64,000 bases of DNA from Paguma larvata (GCA_030068075.1 CM057826.1:62097312-62161311); one strand, 5' to 3'. Counted from the stretch's first letter, positions 1-10,860 are shown. Notes: generated from the sequence alone by a model not told the origin. Translations and numbers: made by a program.

Positions 1-583
1 TCTGCCACCTCAAGTCTAGATTAGTCACAGTCCTGACAACACCACAAGCAGGAACATGTGAGAGGGGCCCCTGGTGGTCTAGGCAGGGTCTTGTCGTCAA
101 ACTTGGGCCAAATGTTTGCAGAGGAGCAGTGCACTTGGGAGCAGGAGGAGAGAATGAGGGTGCTCCCCAAAGCGCCTCTTCTTCTTTATGCCTCTGGCAC
201 TCAATCTTTTGTTCAACAGAAGACTCCTTCACCCCACCTCCCAGCCCTAAGAGGCATCTCAGAAGGAAGGAGTTTGGCTGTTTGCATTTGCCCCTCCCAC
301 CATTTGCCTGTCCCCTCCCTGGGATGGCCAGGGCATTGTTTTCTCTGCTGAGATTTAGCAAAGCTGCCTGCAGGCAGAATAGATACTCAATAAACATTTG
401 CTGCAGGGAGAGAGGTCAAGGTCCGTGCCTGCACCAGCCCTGGAGTCCACAACCTGCTCCGATCATTGCCACCCCCCACCTCATTTATACCCCACAAGCA
501 GGAGACTCAAGATACCGTGCCGGCCCCACATGGGGCCCTCGCCCTCTCCCACTCCCTGACAGAGGAGCAAAGAAGACACGTAC
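1..583 (-). other. CLTB intron downstream of the neuronal exon (partial)
   Basis: Unique intronic DNA with an L2-like tail near 380-400 (ACTCAATAAACATTTGCTGC). No further exon with a clathrin light-chain reading was found; the terminal exon must be left of the window. Confidence 0.7.
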
Positions 584-637
584 ACATAGCCGATGATATC
601 AGCATCGGGCTGCTGGTAGAATGCTTTGTCAGCGATC
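584..637 (-). CDS. CLTB: CLTB neuron-specific alternative exon (54 nt, 18 residues)
   Basis: Acceptor CCCTCAAG|G and donor TATGT|GTACGT. After completing the preceding Arg codon it reads IADKAFYQQPDADIIGYV. This is the single brain-specific insert of light chain B, included in neurons to give the 229-residue form and skipped elsewhere (211 residues). The length is a multiple of three, so skipping keeps frame. It is the leftmost CLTB exon in the window. The next exon (ASEEAFVKE onward) would lie left of position 1; I did not find it in 1-583. Confidence 0.95.
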
Positions 638-2384
638 CTTGAGGGAGAAGGGTTAGGTGGGGGAAGACAGATGGCAAGACAGACAGCAGAGGGTTAAAAG
701 AGAAAGGGAGACAGCGTTAGTACCTCCAGTTGGAGAGTGTTAGGAAGCACAGTTCTATGACGCTTGGCAACTTTGCACAACCCAGAGAGGAGAGCAGGGC
801 CCCTCCACCGGCCCGAGCGCCTCTTCTAAAACTGCCCAGTCGTATTCCTTGTCCTGTTCACAGATCTTCGGTGGCTCCTCACCACCCGGGCTAGCCAACC
901 CTGTTACTGGAGGCCCTCCACACGCGACCCCTCATTCCTGCCTTCTCTCCCGCCACTCCCTGACTCCCTGGGCCCGAGACACAACATCCTTTCTTTCACA
1001 TTATGCTGTTCCCTGGTCTAGAATACCCTCCCCCCAGCCCTGCCCTCTGTTCCCTAATGAATTTCTAGTCATCCTTCCAAGCCCAGGTCCTCAGACACAG
1101 AGGTCCTTCCCCACCCCCAACACCCCTTGCTTCCAGCGCCTTCTTGCAGAGACCCCTACTGTTGAGTTCACCTGGACACGTGAGCTTCTCTCCTCAGCTC
1201 TTCCAGGATACAGACTGGGTCCTCAGCTCTGTTTCCCCCGTGCCCAACCCAGAGCCTGGCGTGCGGCAGCTTCCCAGAGCCAGCCTTTCCTTTCTGGGTA
1301 GGCCGAGTACCTTGAAGGTCACAGCCTCAAAGGCAGAGCAGCAGGACAGGAGTCTCAGAAGTGGTCTGAGACCACGTCCATGCAGGTGCTCCCTGGTGGG
1401 CACCCACTGTCTGGGTCCGACCCCCTTCTTCCAGGAAGGGCCCCTGATCGTCTTTCGTGGGATCAGGCCGGCCCCACTTCAGTCCCCGTGTTTGGGTGAG
1501 ACTGACCCCATGCACACCCAAGGAATGGGACGATCGCCCAGGCTGGGACTGGACTATCAGAGTCCCTCCCCTGGTACAGTCACTGGGCCTAGAATGGGCA
1601 CGGGACCCGCACCAAACCAATGAGGGTCAGGTCGAGGATTTCAGCTGGAGCTGACGGGAGCAAGATGCCATTTTCACGGAAGTTGCCAAGAGAATATGGC
1701 AGAAGCCCGGAGCTGCTGGTGGCCATCTTTCCTGCCCCATCCCAGGACAAGAGAGGAATGCCACACTGAGAGACGGTAAAAGTGAGCGCCAGTCAACTTT
1801 GTCTGAGCCCCTGAGTCTAGAGTGCCTGCAGTCCCACCCCGGCCTCTTCAGTGACACAGGCCGCTGACTTCCTCTTACTCTTCATCCTCTCTGGGTTGAA
1901 GTGTTGCCATTTCTACAGGCAGTAAAATCCTGTACCCAGGCTGGTTCTTCACTCCCAGCCAGGCCCGTGCTCCCCGTGACACTAACGGCTGGGCCCTGGA
2001 CAGTCTGGCTCCCACCCCCGGGTCCCGGGACCCCTTCTGCTGACTGCAGAACTTGCTTCTCTCTGTCGTGGTAAGATGACAGCTCAGCAGTGTACCACCT
2101 CTGAAGGGCTCTGAACTCCACAGGCAACTGAGGAAGCAGCCCTGAGGGGTTCCGCTTCTGCCTCTTCTATGTTCTTGCCACTAAATCGCCCGTCCTCAGG
2201 ACAGTCCCCATCCCATAACTCGTCTCACTGTCCCCATGGCTGGCTTCATGTCCCCACAGCCCCCTCTGTCTCCATAAATCCTCTCATGTCCCCACGGTCC
2301 CCTCTTGTCCCCACAGTGCCCTCAGGTCTCCACGGCCCCCTCAGATTTCTAGAGCCGCCCTCACGTCCCCATAGCTCCCCTCAC
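638..2384 (-). other. CLTB intron between exon 4 and the neuronal exon
   Basis: Mostly unique sequence with an L2 fragment at about 1000-1270. At 2200-2360 there is a degenerate run of GTCCCCA-type units spaced about 20-25 bp apart, a small cryptic tandem repeat. No other exon seen. Confidence 0.65.
1000..1270 (+). repeat. L2 (LINE-2) 3'-end relic
   Basis: Matches the L2 3' pattern from memory: a TTCCCTGGTCTAGAATACCC-like block, then CCAAGCCCAGGTC, then a GGATACAGACTGGGTC and CAACCCAGAGCCTGG-like end. Heavily diverged. Confidence 0.5.
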
Positions 2385-2496
2385 CGGTTGTTGATCCTGT
2401 TCTTCTCGACCTGCTCACTCTGGCGCTGGTTCCACTCCTCCAGGTCCTTCTTGGCTTTCTCCCGCCACTCCTGTTCTGTCACCTTGGAGGCAGCAT
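2385..2496 (-). CDS. CLTB: CLTB exon 4 (112 nt, heavy-chain-binding helix)
   Basis: Acceptor GATCGCAG|AT and donor AACCG|GTGAGG. Reads DAASKVTEQEWREKAKKDLE then EWNQRQSEQVEKNRINN, continuing the long amphipathic helix that lies along the clathrin heavy-chain proximal leg. It carries the second conserved Trp (EQEW) and a third (EEWNQ). It ends with two bases of an Arg codon that is completed by either the neuronal exon or the downstream constitutive exon, so the exon is compatible with both splice forms. Confidence 0.97.
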
Positions 2497-2743
2497 CTGC
2501 GATCCCAACAGGAGAATAAGTGGCAGCTTTCTGGTAGGAATGTGAGGGCTCAGCTGCCCTGGCTGCTCCTTCCCTAGGCTGCTGGCAGGCAGCCTCAGGG
2601 CCCAACCTCACCCAATACCCACATTAAGGGAGTGCGGGTGGGGGGAGGGGTCTACACCTTAAGGATTCCCCGCCCCCCACCATATCCCAGACAGTCCGGT
2701 CAGCCCAGCGGGGAGCGGCTCCGTACCACAGCCCGGCCCTTAC

Positions 2744-2861
2744 CCAGCTCTTGCAGCCGTTTCCTCTGCTCCTCTCTCCACTTGCGGATGCTCTCGGGTT
2801 CCTGAGTCAGTCTGTCGGCCTGGGCAATCGCCGCATAGCCGTCCGCGGGACCGTTAGCCTC
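2744..2861 (-). CDS. CLTB: CLTB exon 3 (118 nt, start of heavy-chain-binding helix)
   Basis: Acceptor GTCCTAG|GAG and donor CTGG|GTAAGG. It reads EANGPADGYAAIAQADRLTQ followed by EPESIRKWREEQRKRLQEL, 39 codons plus one G that opens the Asp codon finished by exon 4. The Asp/Gly-rich stretch is the region described as calcium-binding in light chains. The basic and Arg/Glu-rich helix starting near ESIRKW is the heavy-chain-binding coiled coil, where the conserved Trp contacts the heavy chain. No frame damage. Confidence 0.97.
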
Positions 2862-3163
2862 CTAGGACACACATACACAGCACTGTGCACCGCTGGGGCA
2901 CCGGCCCCTTTGTCTCTGCTGCCTGACTACCAAGACACCCCCCGCATCTGGATTTCCCAGCAGTCTCCAACAATCTCCCACCTGCTGCCTCTGGTGACTA
3001 AGACGATACCCTGCCTTTATACTTTCTGTGCCCTTTGCCAGCAACTCTTCCCACAGGGGACCCTGGGCAACTTCCTGAGCCTCCCTGTGCCCCACTTTCC
3101 TCATCATGAAGCAGGCTCACTAAGAGTATCCACCTTAACATTTTAAAAATGTAAAGGATCTTG

Positions 3164-3380
3164 GGATGCCCGGGGGGCTCAGTCGGTTGAGCTTCCAACT
3201 CTTGATTTCGGCTCAGGGCATGACCTACCTCATGGTTCATGAGATTGAGCCCTGCATCAGGCTCTGAGATAACAGTGTGGAGCCTGCTTGGGATTCTCTC
3301 TCTTCCCTCTCTTTCTGCCCCTCCCTTGCACTTGCCCCCCCCTCTCTCAAAATAAATATTTTAAAATATATATATATTAA
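3164..3380 (+). mobile_element. Feliform tRNA-Lys SINE
   Basis: Head GGGATGCCCGGGGGGCTCAG, tail of AAATAAATATTTT and TA repeats. Flanked by an imperfect TSD AATGTAAAGGATCTTG / AATGGAAAGGATTTTG, so an older insertion. Confidence 0.9.
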
Positions 3381-3534
3381 AAAATGGAAAGGATTTTGAA
3401 CACTTCTTGGCACACAGTGAGTCCCTTGTGTTACCATTAGTAAAGTCTGTCTCCATTGCAGTCTTATTCACCCACTAGCACTTACACAGGTTGCAATAAT
3501 CTCCCTTTATGTCTGCTTGTCCATCGTCTACTTT

Positions 3535-3655
3535 CTCCATGAGATGTCACCTTTGTGACAGCAGGGTCCTTGCCTAGCCTGCTCATCACTCTGTCCTCTG
3601 TGCCCAGCACAGTGCCTGACACACAAAAGACATTCAATAAGCATCCGCTAAGTGG
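3535..3655 (+). repeat. L2 3'-end relic
   Basis: Reads CAGCAGGGTCCTTGCC, CTGTGCCCAGCACAGTGCCT and CATTCAATAAGCATCCG, the familiar order at the L2 3' end. Confidence 0.75.
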
Positions 3656-3689
3656 ACGAGCAGCCCTGAAATAGGCAGGATGGCTGTGG

Positions 3690-4125
3690 CTAAGATTGCA
3701 CCGTGGTGAAAACCTTGCTGGGCCTCAGTTTTCCCATCTGAAAATTAGAGCAAGAATAAAACTACTTCTAAGAGCTGTTGTGAGGATTTGACATGACAGT
3801 ATTTGTAAGACATTTAGAAGGGCGCCCGGGGGTCCCTGGGGGGCTCAATAAGTTGAGCACCTGACTCCTGATCTCAGCTCAGGTCATGATCTCATGGTTT
3901 TGCGAGTTCGAGCCCCACATCGGGCTCTGCGCACTGACTATCTGCAGCCTGCTTGGGATTCCCCCCCTCTTCCTCTCTCTCTGCCTCTCCCTCACTTGCA
4001 CTCTGTCCGTCTCTCTCAAAATAAAGAGATAAACTTAAAAAAAAAAAAAAAAGAGTGCCTGATATGGGGTGATGGCTCAATGAATGGTAGAATTATCATA
4101 ATTATCATAATCATTCATTCTCATT
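3690..4125 (+). repeat. MIR relic split by a SINE
   Basis: The left part has GGGCCTCAGTTTTCCCATCTG and GTTGTGAGGATTTGACATGA. The right part (from 4053) resumes with AGAGTGCCTGATATGG and ends in ATTATCATAATTATCATAATC. The SINE at 3820-4052 interrupts it. Confidence 0.75.
3820..4052 (+). mobile_element. Feliform tRNA-Lys SINE inside a MIR
   Basis: Head GGGCGCCCGGGGGTCCCTGG carries a short extra GGTCCCTGGG stretch before GGCTCAATAAGTTGAGC. The tail is a 16-A run. Host MIR sequence continues on both sides. Confidence 0.88.
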
Positions 4126-5331
4126 TCAGAGGGGAGGAAATTGAGGCCAGGAGAGATGGCGTGATGTAGCGGCAGGCGTCCAGGCTTCTGACCCCCAGGC
4201 CGGGGCTCTGCCCACTTCCTCGTGCTGCCCGCCAGAGCTAGGGACTCCCAAGTGCTGGGGGCTGAGAGCTCAGCCCAGCCAGGATGTGGTTCCCCTCTGG
4301 TCTCGCAAAGCCAGAAACCTTTTCGAGTCCAGCGCCGTCTCCTGCCTCCTCCTCTGGCAGTCTGTGGGCCCTACACATTCCAGTCTGCACACGCCCCGCA
4401 CACTCCGGCAGCCCCGCCTCTGTCTCCTGCTTTAGCTGCAGTTGTCTCCCTCGCCCCTCCTTCTCCAGCTGATGAAATCTTGTTCCATCCCACGAGTTTC
4501 CAGCTCTGAAGTCACCAGTTCTGGGATAGCCACCCCCCCTCGGCAGATTTCACACCCCTTCTACTCTGTGCTCTGTCCCGGCCTTACCTTCTGCCCAAGA
4601 GTCTCCCCGCTCGGCCAGGAGCTCCTGGCGGGCGAAGCTGGACCTTATGTATAGTCTTGGATTCCCTGTTCCAGCCTTACATCGATCCCCGTGCTCCTCC
4701 TTCAAGCACTCATCAAAACTGTCAGGAACTTTGATCTTTAATGTCCTCTCCCGATGAGACAGTGTCTGGGGCGCCTTCTGTCCAGGGGTGCTCCCCACTG
4801 TCCTTGGCACACATCGGTGCTCAATAAGCAGTGGCTCCCGGGGCCCGATGTGCCCAGGTCAGGGGAGGTGCTGGGTAAATGTTTGCCCAAAGGGGTGTGG
4901 GCAGCCAGGGTGTAGGAGCACGCAGTGGGGACATGAGGGCTGCAGTCTCCAGCTGTCTGGGGGGAGAGGGAAAGGCAGGTCCAGAGCAGGGTGTGTAGCC
5001 TGGCACCTCCCTGGGCTCGGGCCCAGCCTTGGGCGGGACGGTTGGGAACACTGCCCTATTCCTCTTTCCAGCACAGCATTACACTTCAATTTAGAGAGTC
5101 TCTCACCACACCCAAAGGCCCTAATCTGGAGAACACAAGTTGATCACTAATGTTGAGCGAGCCCCACCCTGTCCCCTTCAGAACAACTCTGTGCCAGGCC
5201 AGGCCACCGGGCCTCCTCCCCCATCCTATAAAATGTCCCATTTGCAGACAACTGCAGTTACTTTTGTGTATATGTGTTTATTCAGGTGCTGGGTTTAATT
5301 TTCCTCATGCCTATCAGAAACGACTTGTTGG

Positions 5332-5564
5332 GGGCACCTGGGTGGCTCAGTCGGTTAAGCGGCCGACTTTGGCTCATGTCATGATCTCCCGGTCACTGAG
5401 TTCGAGCCCCATGTCGGGCTCTGTGCTGATGGCTCAGAGCCTGGAGCCTGCTTCGGATTCTGTGTCTCCCTCTCTCTCTGCCCCTCCCCCTCTCATGCTC
5501 TGTCTCTCGATCTCTCAGAAATAAATAAACGTTAAAAAAAAATTTTTTTTTAAAAAGAAAAAAA
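5332..5564 (+). mobile_element. Feliform SINE, first of a nested pair
   Basis: Head GGGCACCTGGGTGGCTCAGT, B-box-like GAGTTCGAGCCCC and tail AAATAAATAAACGTT, running into a long A-rich stretch. The 5' TSD AGAAACGACTTGTTGG is at 5316-5331; its partner lies only after the next SINE (5797-5812). Confidence 0.95.
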
Positions 5565-5796
5565 GGGGCGCCTGGGTGGCTCAGTCAGTTGGGCGGCCGA
5601 CTTCGGCTCAGGTCATGATCTCACGGTCTGTAAGTTCGAGCCCCGCATCGGGCTCTGTGCTAACAGCTCAGAACCTGGAGCCTTCTTCGGATTCTGTGTC
5701 TCCCTCTCTCTCTGCCCTTTGCCTGCTCATGCTCTGTCTCTATGTCTCAAAAATAAATAAACATTAAAAAAAAAAAAAAGAAAAAAGAAAAAAAAA
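5565..5796 (+). mobile_element. Feliform SINE, second of a nested pair
   Basis: Full-length copy starting GGGGCGCCTGGGTGGCTCAG in the A-rich tail of the previous SINE. After its own A-rich tail comes AGAAATGGCTTGTTGG (5797-5812), the 3' TSD of the pair. Confidence 0.95.
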
Positions 5797-6384
5797 AGAA
5801 ATGGCTTGTTGGTTTTACGTGTTTACAATCTGTCTCCCGCCTGCCCCAGCCTCAAGTAAGTGAGTTCCATGCCTACTTCTGTTGAGTATCTACAACAGGG
5901 AAGACCCAGCCTTAGGAGGATTTCTAGAACATTTATTGCACAAATTAGCATATGCTTAGGCTTGGGGACAGGGATGAATAAGACAACCCGACCCGGACCG
6001 ACCAACCCGTTCCCTCAGGGAGTCTGGCAGGAGGAGTCCCTCACAATGAGGACCATGGCTGGGCTACGCACTATAACACAAGTCAGGTAAAGACTGGGGT
6101 CAATTTCAGACCAGAGCCAGCAGCAAAAGGACCCTGTGGGGCCAATGCCTTTGGGAAACTGAGTACATTGATGCCGCCAGGCGTGGGAGGGGCGGGGTCA
6201 GGGGTGGCAGCTGGAGAAGGGTCCCTTGGGCAGGAGTTGTATAACCCTGGTGTCCTTCAGGCCCACTATCTCCATAAAACCTGCCCTAAAATTAAGATTC
6301 CCAGGTTATAGTGCTTTAAAACCTGCAGAGAAATCACAATTAAACAGTTCTCTTTGATCTTTACCACCCTGCATGATGGGTTTT

Positions 6385-6500
6385 ATCATCTGTGTTTTAC
6401 AGGTAGAGAAATTCTAGCACCAGAGTCCCAAGGTCACCCAGCTGAGAACTGGCGGAGCTGAGATTCCAACTGAATTCCTGGGTGTGAACTTACTGGCCAC
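6385..6500 (-). repeat. MIR relic
   Basis: GTTTTACAGGTAGAGAAA, AAGGTCACCCAGCTGAGAAC and GGAGCTGAGATTCCAACTG match the reverse-oriented MIR core. Confidence 0.75.
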
Positions 6501-6839
6501 ATAGCAGGAGGGACCAAAGTCACTTCCGTGTCAATGTGATTTGTGACACGCTAACTCTCTGTCTCCCAGATAAGTCTACTTTCCCAAGATTAGAGACTAT
6601 GCCCACTCTTCCAAGTGACCCCCGGCCCATGCTCCATCTCTCTCTCACACACCCACACACTACCACCCGTCTGCAGCAGGCCCCAGGCTCCGGGCAAGGC
6701 CCACACAGACTGCCTCACCCTCTGGACTCGGTGCACACCTTCCCTATCAGCCGAGACCACCCACGTGCCCCCGGGGCAGCCTGGAAACCCACTTCCAGCA
6801 TCCCCTCCCTGTTGTACTCCCTGATTCGGTGTAGCCCCT

Positions 6840-7258
6840 GGGCCTGAGCCTGGTTTGAGTCCCAGCTCTTCCCAGCTGTAACTAGAGCAAGCTACTAAAC
6901 CTCTCTGTGCGTCCCCCTCTGTAAAATGGGATAATGACAGAACCCGCATCAAAGGGGTGTCGGGATTCTTGGGTGATGCCTGACACATGGTTAAGAACTC
7001 AGATTCCTAGCTCTTTTTTTCTTTTTTCAATGTTTTTAATGTTTAGTATTTATTTTTTGAGAGAGATACAGAGACAGAGAGAGACAGAGAGCAAGCAGGA
7101 CTGGGGCAGAGAGAGGGAGACGCAGAATCCAAAGTAGGCTTCAGGCTCCGAGCTGTCAGCACAGAGCCCGATGGGGGCCCGAACTCACGAATCTTCAGAT
7201 CATGGCCTGAACCGAGGTCAGACGCTTAGCCGACTGAGCCACCCTGGCGCCCCTCAGC
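6840..7258 (+). repeat. MIR relic interrupted by a SINE
   Basis: TTTGAGTCCCAGCTCTTCCC, AGCAAGCTACTAAACCTCTC and CTCTGTAAAATGGGATAATG are the MIR core and 3' part. The SINE at about 7015-7253 is inserted near its end. Confidence 0.7.
7015..7253 (-). mobile_element. Feliform tRNA-Lys SINE
   Basis: Reverse orientation: AGTATTTATTTTTTGAGAGA tail and CGACTGAGCCACCCTGGCGC head. Imperfect TSD TTCCTAGCTCT (about 7004) / TTCCTCGCTCT (about 7259). Confidence 0.88.
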
Positions 7259-7384
7259 TTCCTCGCTCTCCATCCCACCCCTGTGTCTGAGCCTTGCCTT
7301 CCTGCACTATTGTCCTCCCTTACAAGCGAGCTTCTTTGAGGGGGACAACAGCTGACAGATTTGCCTTTACAAACACCTCCCCGA

Positions 7385-7590
7385 AGGGCGTCTCAGTCGA
7401 TGAAGCATCTGACTCTTGATCTCGGCTCAGGTCATGATCTCACGGTTTGAGGGTTCAAGCCCTGCATTGGGCTCTGCATTGACAGTGCGGAGCCTGCTTA
7501 GGATTCTAGCCCCTCTGTCTGCCCCTCCCATGCTCGCGCTGTCCCTGTCTCTCTCAAAATAAATAAACTTAAAAAAAAAAAAAAAAAACA
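7385..7590 (+). mobile_element. Feliform tRNA-Lys SINE, 5'-shortened head
   Basis: Starts AGGGCGTCTCAGTCGATGAAG, missing part of the usual head. Flanked by AAACACCTCCCCGA (7371-7384) and AAACACCACCCCGA (7591-7604). Confidence 0.9.
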
Positions 7591-7699
7591 AAACACCACC
7601 CCGAGTCTAGTGCATAGCAGGAAGACAGAAGGTGAGTTGACTAAATGAAGGGGTGAGTGGCTTCCTGCAAAGTGACCTGGAGGGTGCAGGAACAGCCTG

Positions 7700-7823
7700 G
7701 GCCACAGCATCAGAGGAACTAGGTTTTCAGTCTCCTCTTGCCACTCACTGGATGTGTGACCTTTGAGAAGTCCTTTCCCTGGGCTCCTAGTGTTTCGTCA
7801 CCTGTTAAATGGGAGTGGCGACA
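7700..7823 (+). repeat. MIR relic
   Basis: AGTCTCCTCTTGCCACTCAC, TGTGTGACCTTTGAGAAGTC and CACCTGTTAAATGGGAGTGG follow the MIR core. A SINE inserted directly at its end. Confidence 0.75.
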
Positions 7824-8052
7824 GGGCGCCTGGGTGGCTCAGTAGGTTAAGCACCCAACTCTTGATTTCGGCTCAGGTCACGATCTCACGGTTCGGGAGC
7901 TGGAGCCCTGCATCAGGCTCCACGCTGATAAGTGCGGAGACTGCTTGGGATTCTCTCTCTCTCCCTCCCTCTCTCCCCCTCTCCTGCTCGCGTGCACACA
8001 TGCTCTCCTCAAAATAAATAAACTTTCTTAAAAATATAAATAGATAGCGAAC
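7824..8052 (+). mobile_element. Feliform tRNA-Lys SINE
   Basis: Head GGGCGCCTGGGTGGCTCAGT. TSD GGGAGTGGCGACA (7811-7823) / GGGAGCGGCAACA (8053-8065). Confidence 0.93.
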
Positions 8053-8734
8053 GGGAGCGGCAACATCCCACTCAGAGTGTGAAGCAGGGCCCACAGGGGT
8101 GACTGCCGTGGGCCCCCTGTAATCTGTAGAGGATACGCACGTGTGGGGGCCAGCAGGGCCCTGTAGCTCATGCTGGGGCTTGGCAGGCCCGGGCTCAGGC
8201 GCCAGGCCCACATTGCCCCAGGCCCAGGAAGAGCATCACGGTGCTGCCGGCACACTGAGTCCTGAGAAGCCGTTTCCTGGCTCCTCCTCTCTGGCCACTC
8301 TGTGGACTTATTTTCCTGCCCCTGCCGGTGAGCAGTGAGATTGGGGGGCCACGGCAGGGCTCCTCTTTAATCACTTGAGTGTCCCAGAGAGGAAATCAGG
8401 TCAGCTGCAGGCTGGCCGCCCAGGCGGGCTCCCCAGTGGCTGCAGGAATGCTCTGAGCACCCCCAAGCGTGACAGGGAAGGGGGCAGGAATAGCCAGGAC
8501 CAAAAAGCAGGAAGCCACCATCAGAGCCGGGCTTATCTTGGTCCAGTTGCCCAGCGCCCCTCTCCTGAGAGACGCCTCTGCTGGACATCACCGTGAGAGC
8601 CTCCCCAGGTCAGGCTGCCCCAGGCTGTGCTGTGACTGTGGAGACAGTCAGGAGGATGGGGCATATCCGTCTTTGGGATTGTCCATCTAAAGCTAAGCTA
8701 AGCTGAGCCGTTGATTCCTCTAAGTAGCTCAGAG

Positions 8735-8785
8735 GGGGATGATGGCAGTGGCAGGGGTGGGGGGGTGGGGGGGGGAGAGTTTGTG
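8735..8785 (+). repeat. G-rich tract (possible G-quadruplex)
   Basis: Runs GGGGG, GGGG, GGGGGGG and GGGGGGGGG separated by one to a dozen bases within 50 bp, on the strand opposite to CLTB transcription. Confidence 0.7.
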
Positions 8786-8999
8786 CAGGAGGAAGGAGTC
8801 TTGCAGGGGCCTTCTATCCTGTGCCCTGGTGCCAGACGGAACTGGAAGAGGTGTGGGCCGACTTATCCTTATGCCTCAAAGACCAGGTTTATAGCTGGAG
8901 CCCCCTGTGGCCCAGAGGCGGCCAGGAAAGAATAAGAAACAAAGTAAGAAAGCTCTGCCCAGGACACTTGAAAGTGTTGAGCATGTACAAGCAAGACAG

Positions 9000-9042
9000 T
9001 CCCCCCATCCCCCCCCGCCCCCACCCCCCACCCCCATCCTCC
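9000..9042 (+). repeat. C-rich low-complexity tract
   Basis: Runs of five to nine C separated by AT, G or A. The template strand of CLTB carries the C, so the pre-mRNA is G-rich here. Confidence 0.75.
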
Positions 9043-9049
9043 TTCTGCA

Positions 9050-10140
9050 GCACAAACCAGACCCTAGTCTATCCTAAAGAAATCTGCAGGGGCTTTCTAT
9101 CTAAGACTCAGCCGCTGCGGCCAGCCAGTCCCAGCACAAGGGGGAGGGACAAAGGGCACCAGATCAGGGGCGGGAGATCTGCGAGAACCCGAGTTTTGTC
9201 ACTAGGTTCTTGAGTGACTTACCTCATCCATGACCCCTCCCCTGACTAATGATTCTAGGACGGCATAGAGTGAAATGATTTACGAACAAACACACCCGGA
9301 TTATTAGCAGCAGTGAGAATAAGAGTTCCCATCGAGACTGGGAAGGAGACCGGAGTTCCCCACGGGGAATAGAAAGGAAGGCTGGAGGGCCAGAAGACCT
9401 CAAGACCCTAACCTATAGAAAGGGAAAATTAGCTTGCTCGTAGTGTTCTAGGTATTTCTGCGGTCCTAAGTGTATCTCAGCTCCAGGTCCACTTTAGGAC
9501 ACAGACCTTTGGGGTCAAGTGAAGTCCTTTTGAGTGTGCCCAGGACAGGGGCCGCCTGGGTCTCAATGACCTACCAAACTGTACAGGAATAAACGCTGCT
9601 TACTCGGTGCTGTTGGGCCCGAAGGGACACAAAGCTCCTAAAGTCCTAGAGCCTGACTTTTCTAGCTCGCTGATAGTTGAGTAATTTTCCAGAAATGGGA
9701 CTTGGCTAGATTCCTTGTATAAGGTACCAGCCCAGCCCTCTTACATAAGAAAGTATTGTTTATTCCCCACTGAGGATTTGGGAGGCCAGCTCTTCAGCTG
9801 GGTGGGGCTCAGGAGATCCCGAAGCTACAGTCGCAGGGGTCAAGGGACTTTGACCCAGCCAGTAGGAATTAAGCCTCAGCCAGCAAAGACTTCACCTCAA
9901 CCAAGCATGGGTGGGGAGGGACTGTTGCATCCGTGGGGGTCCTGGGGATGCCATTTGTGGTCCAAGTTCTCCCAGTCTATGGACTCTTAAACCGATTTGT
10001 GTATAAATGAGGGGAGGCGGTAGGTGGGTACAGACAGCAGTCTAACTAGAAATATCCTTAATAGGTGGGGTGTGTGGGGGGGGGCGGTATAAGACAACGA
10101 TGAGGAATTTTAAAACAATCCAGTGAAAGCGAAAGCCTTT
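9050..10140. other. Repeat-free intronic block
   Basis: About 1.1 kb without any SINE, LINE, MIR or low-complexity signature that I can recognise and with no supported exon. In such a repeat-dense window this could be tolerated unique DNA or a selected regulatory block; the sequence alone does not decide. Confidence 0.5.
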
Positions 10141-10860
10141 TTCTTATCTCACGCCCAACCTTGGGACTAACCACTGTTAACCATTGTTAACAGTTGGTCC
10201 ACATCCTTTCAGAAGAGATTTTGTGCAAACAGATTTCTACAATAAAAACCTGGACCGTACTGTGTATGTTATACTGCAAGAGGCTTTTCCACTTAATACA
10301 TTGCGGGCTTCTTTTCATGTCAATACAGAAAGCTCTGACGGCTCTTTTAAACAATGGCAGGGTTTTCCAGTTTACCTACTCAGGCCCTTGATGCTGGACC
10401 TTAGGTTCTTTCCAGTTTGTTATTTTTTTAACTTTTGATTTGAGTATAATTGACATATGATGTTACATTAGTTTCAGGTGTACAACTTGGGAATTCAACC
10501 TCTGTATATATTGTGCTATGCTCACCATATAGTGTGTCTGCTCTTATGAACAATCCTGCAGGGATGCCTGGGTGGCTCAGTCGGTTAAGCATCCGACTTT
10601 GCCTCAGGTCTTGATCTCACAGTTCGTGGGTTCGAACCCCAGGTCAGGCTCTATATAGGATCCTGTGTCTCCCTCTCTCTCTTCCCCTCCTCCACTCATG
10701 CTCTGTCTCTGTCTCTCGACAAATAAATAAACATTAAAAAAAAAAAAATCCTGCAAAAATCTGGGAGTCTGGGAGTCCTTGTCCAATTCTTTCCTTGGGG
10801 AAAATTCTACGAAGTAGAATCAGCGGATCAAAGATCTGTCCCCTTCAAATGCTCAGACAT
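10141..10860 (-). mobile_element. Old L1 3' sequence, with a younger L1 piece and a SINE
   Basis: The segments 10141-10420 and 10756-10860 (TTCTTTCCTTGGGGAAAATT, GAAGTAGAATCAGCGGATCA) resemble reverse-oriented old L1 3'UTR. Segment 10430-10560 (GAGTATAATTGACATATGAT, AGTTTCAGGTGTACAACTTG) resembles the younger carnivore L1 3'UTR also seen at 31.8 kb. Confidence 0.55.
10561..10746 (+). mobile_element. Feliform tRNA-Lys SINE, short CT region
   Basis: Head GGGATGCCTGGGTGGCTCAG, B-box-like GGGTTCGAACCCC, tail AAATAAATAAACATT. TSD AATCCTGCA (10552-10560 and 10747-10755). The segment usually reading GCTGACAGCTCAGAGCCTGG is missing. Confidence 0.93.

Noticed and set aside
5565..5660. Possible tRNA-Lys genes in SINE heads
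   Set aside because: A- and B-box-like sequences exist, but no copy can fold a complete cloverleaf and all continue into SINE bodies.
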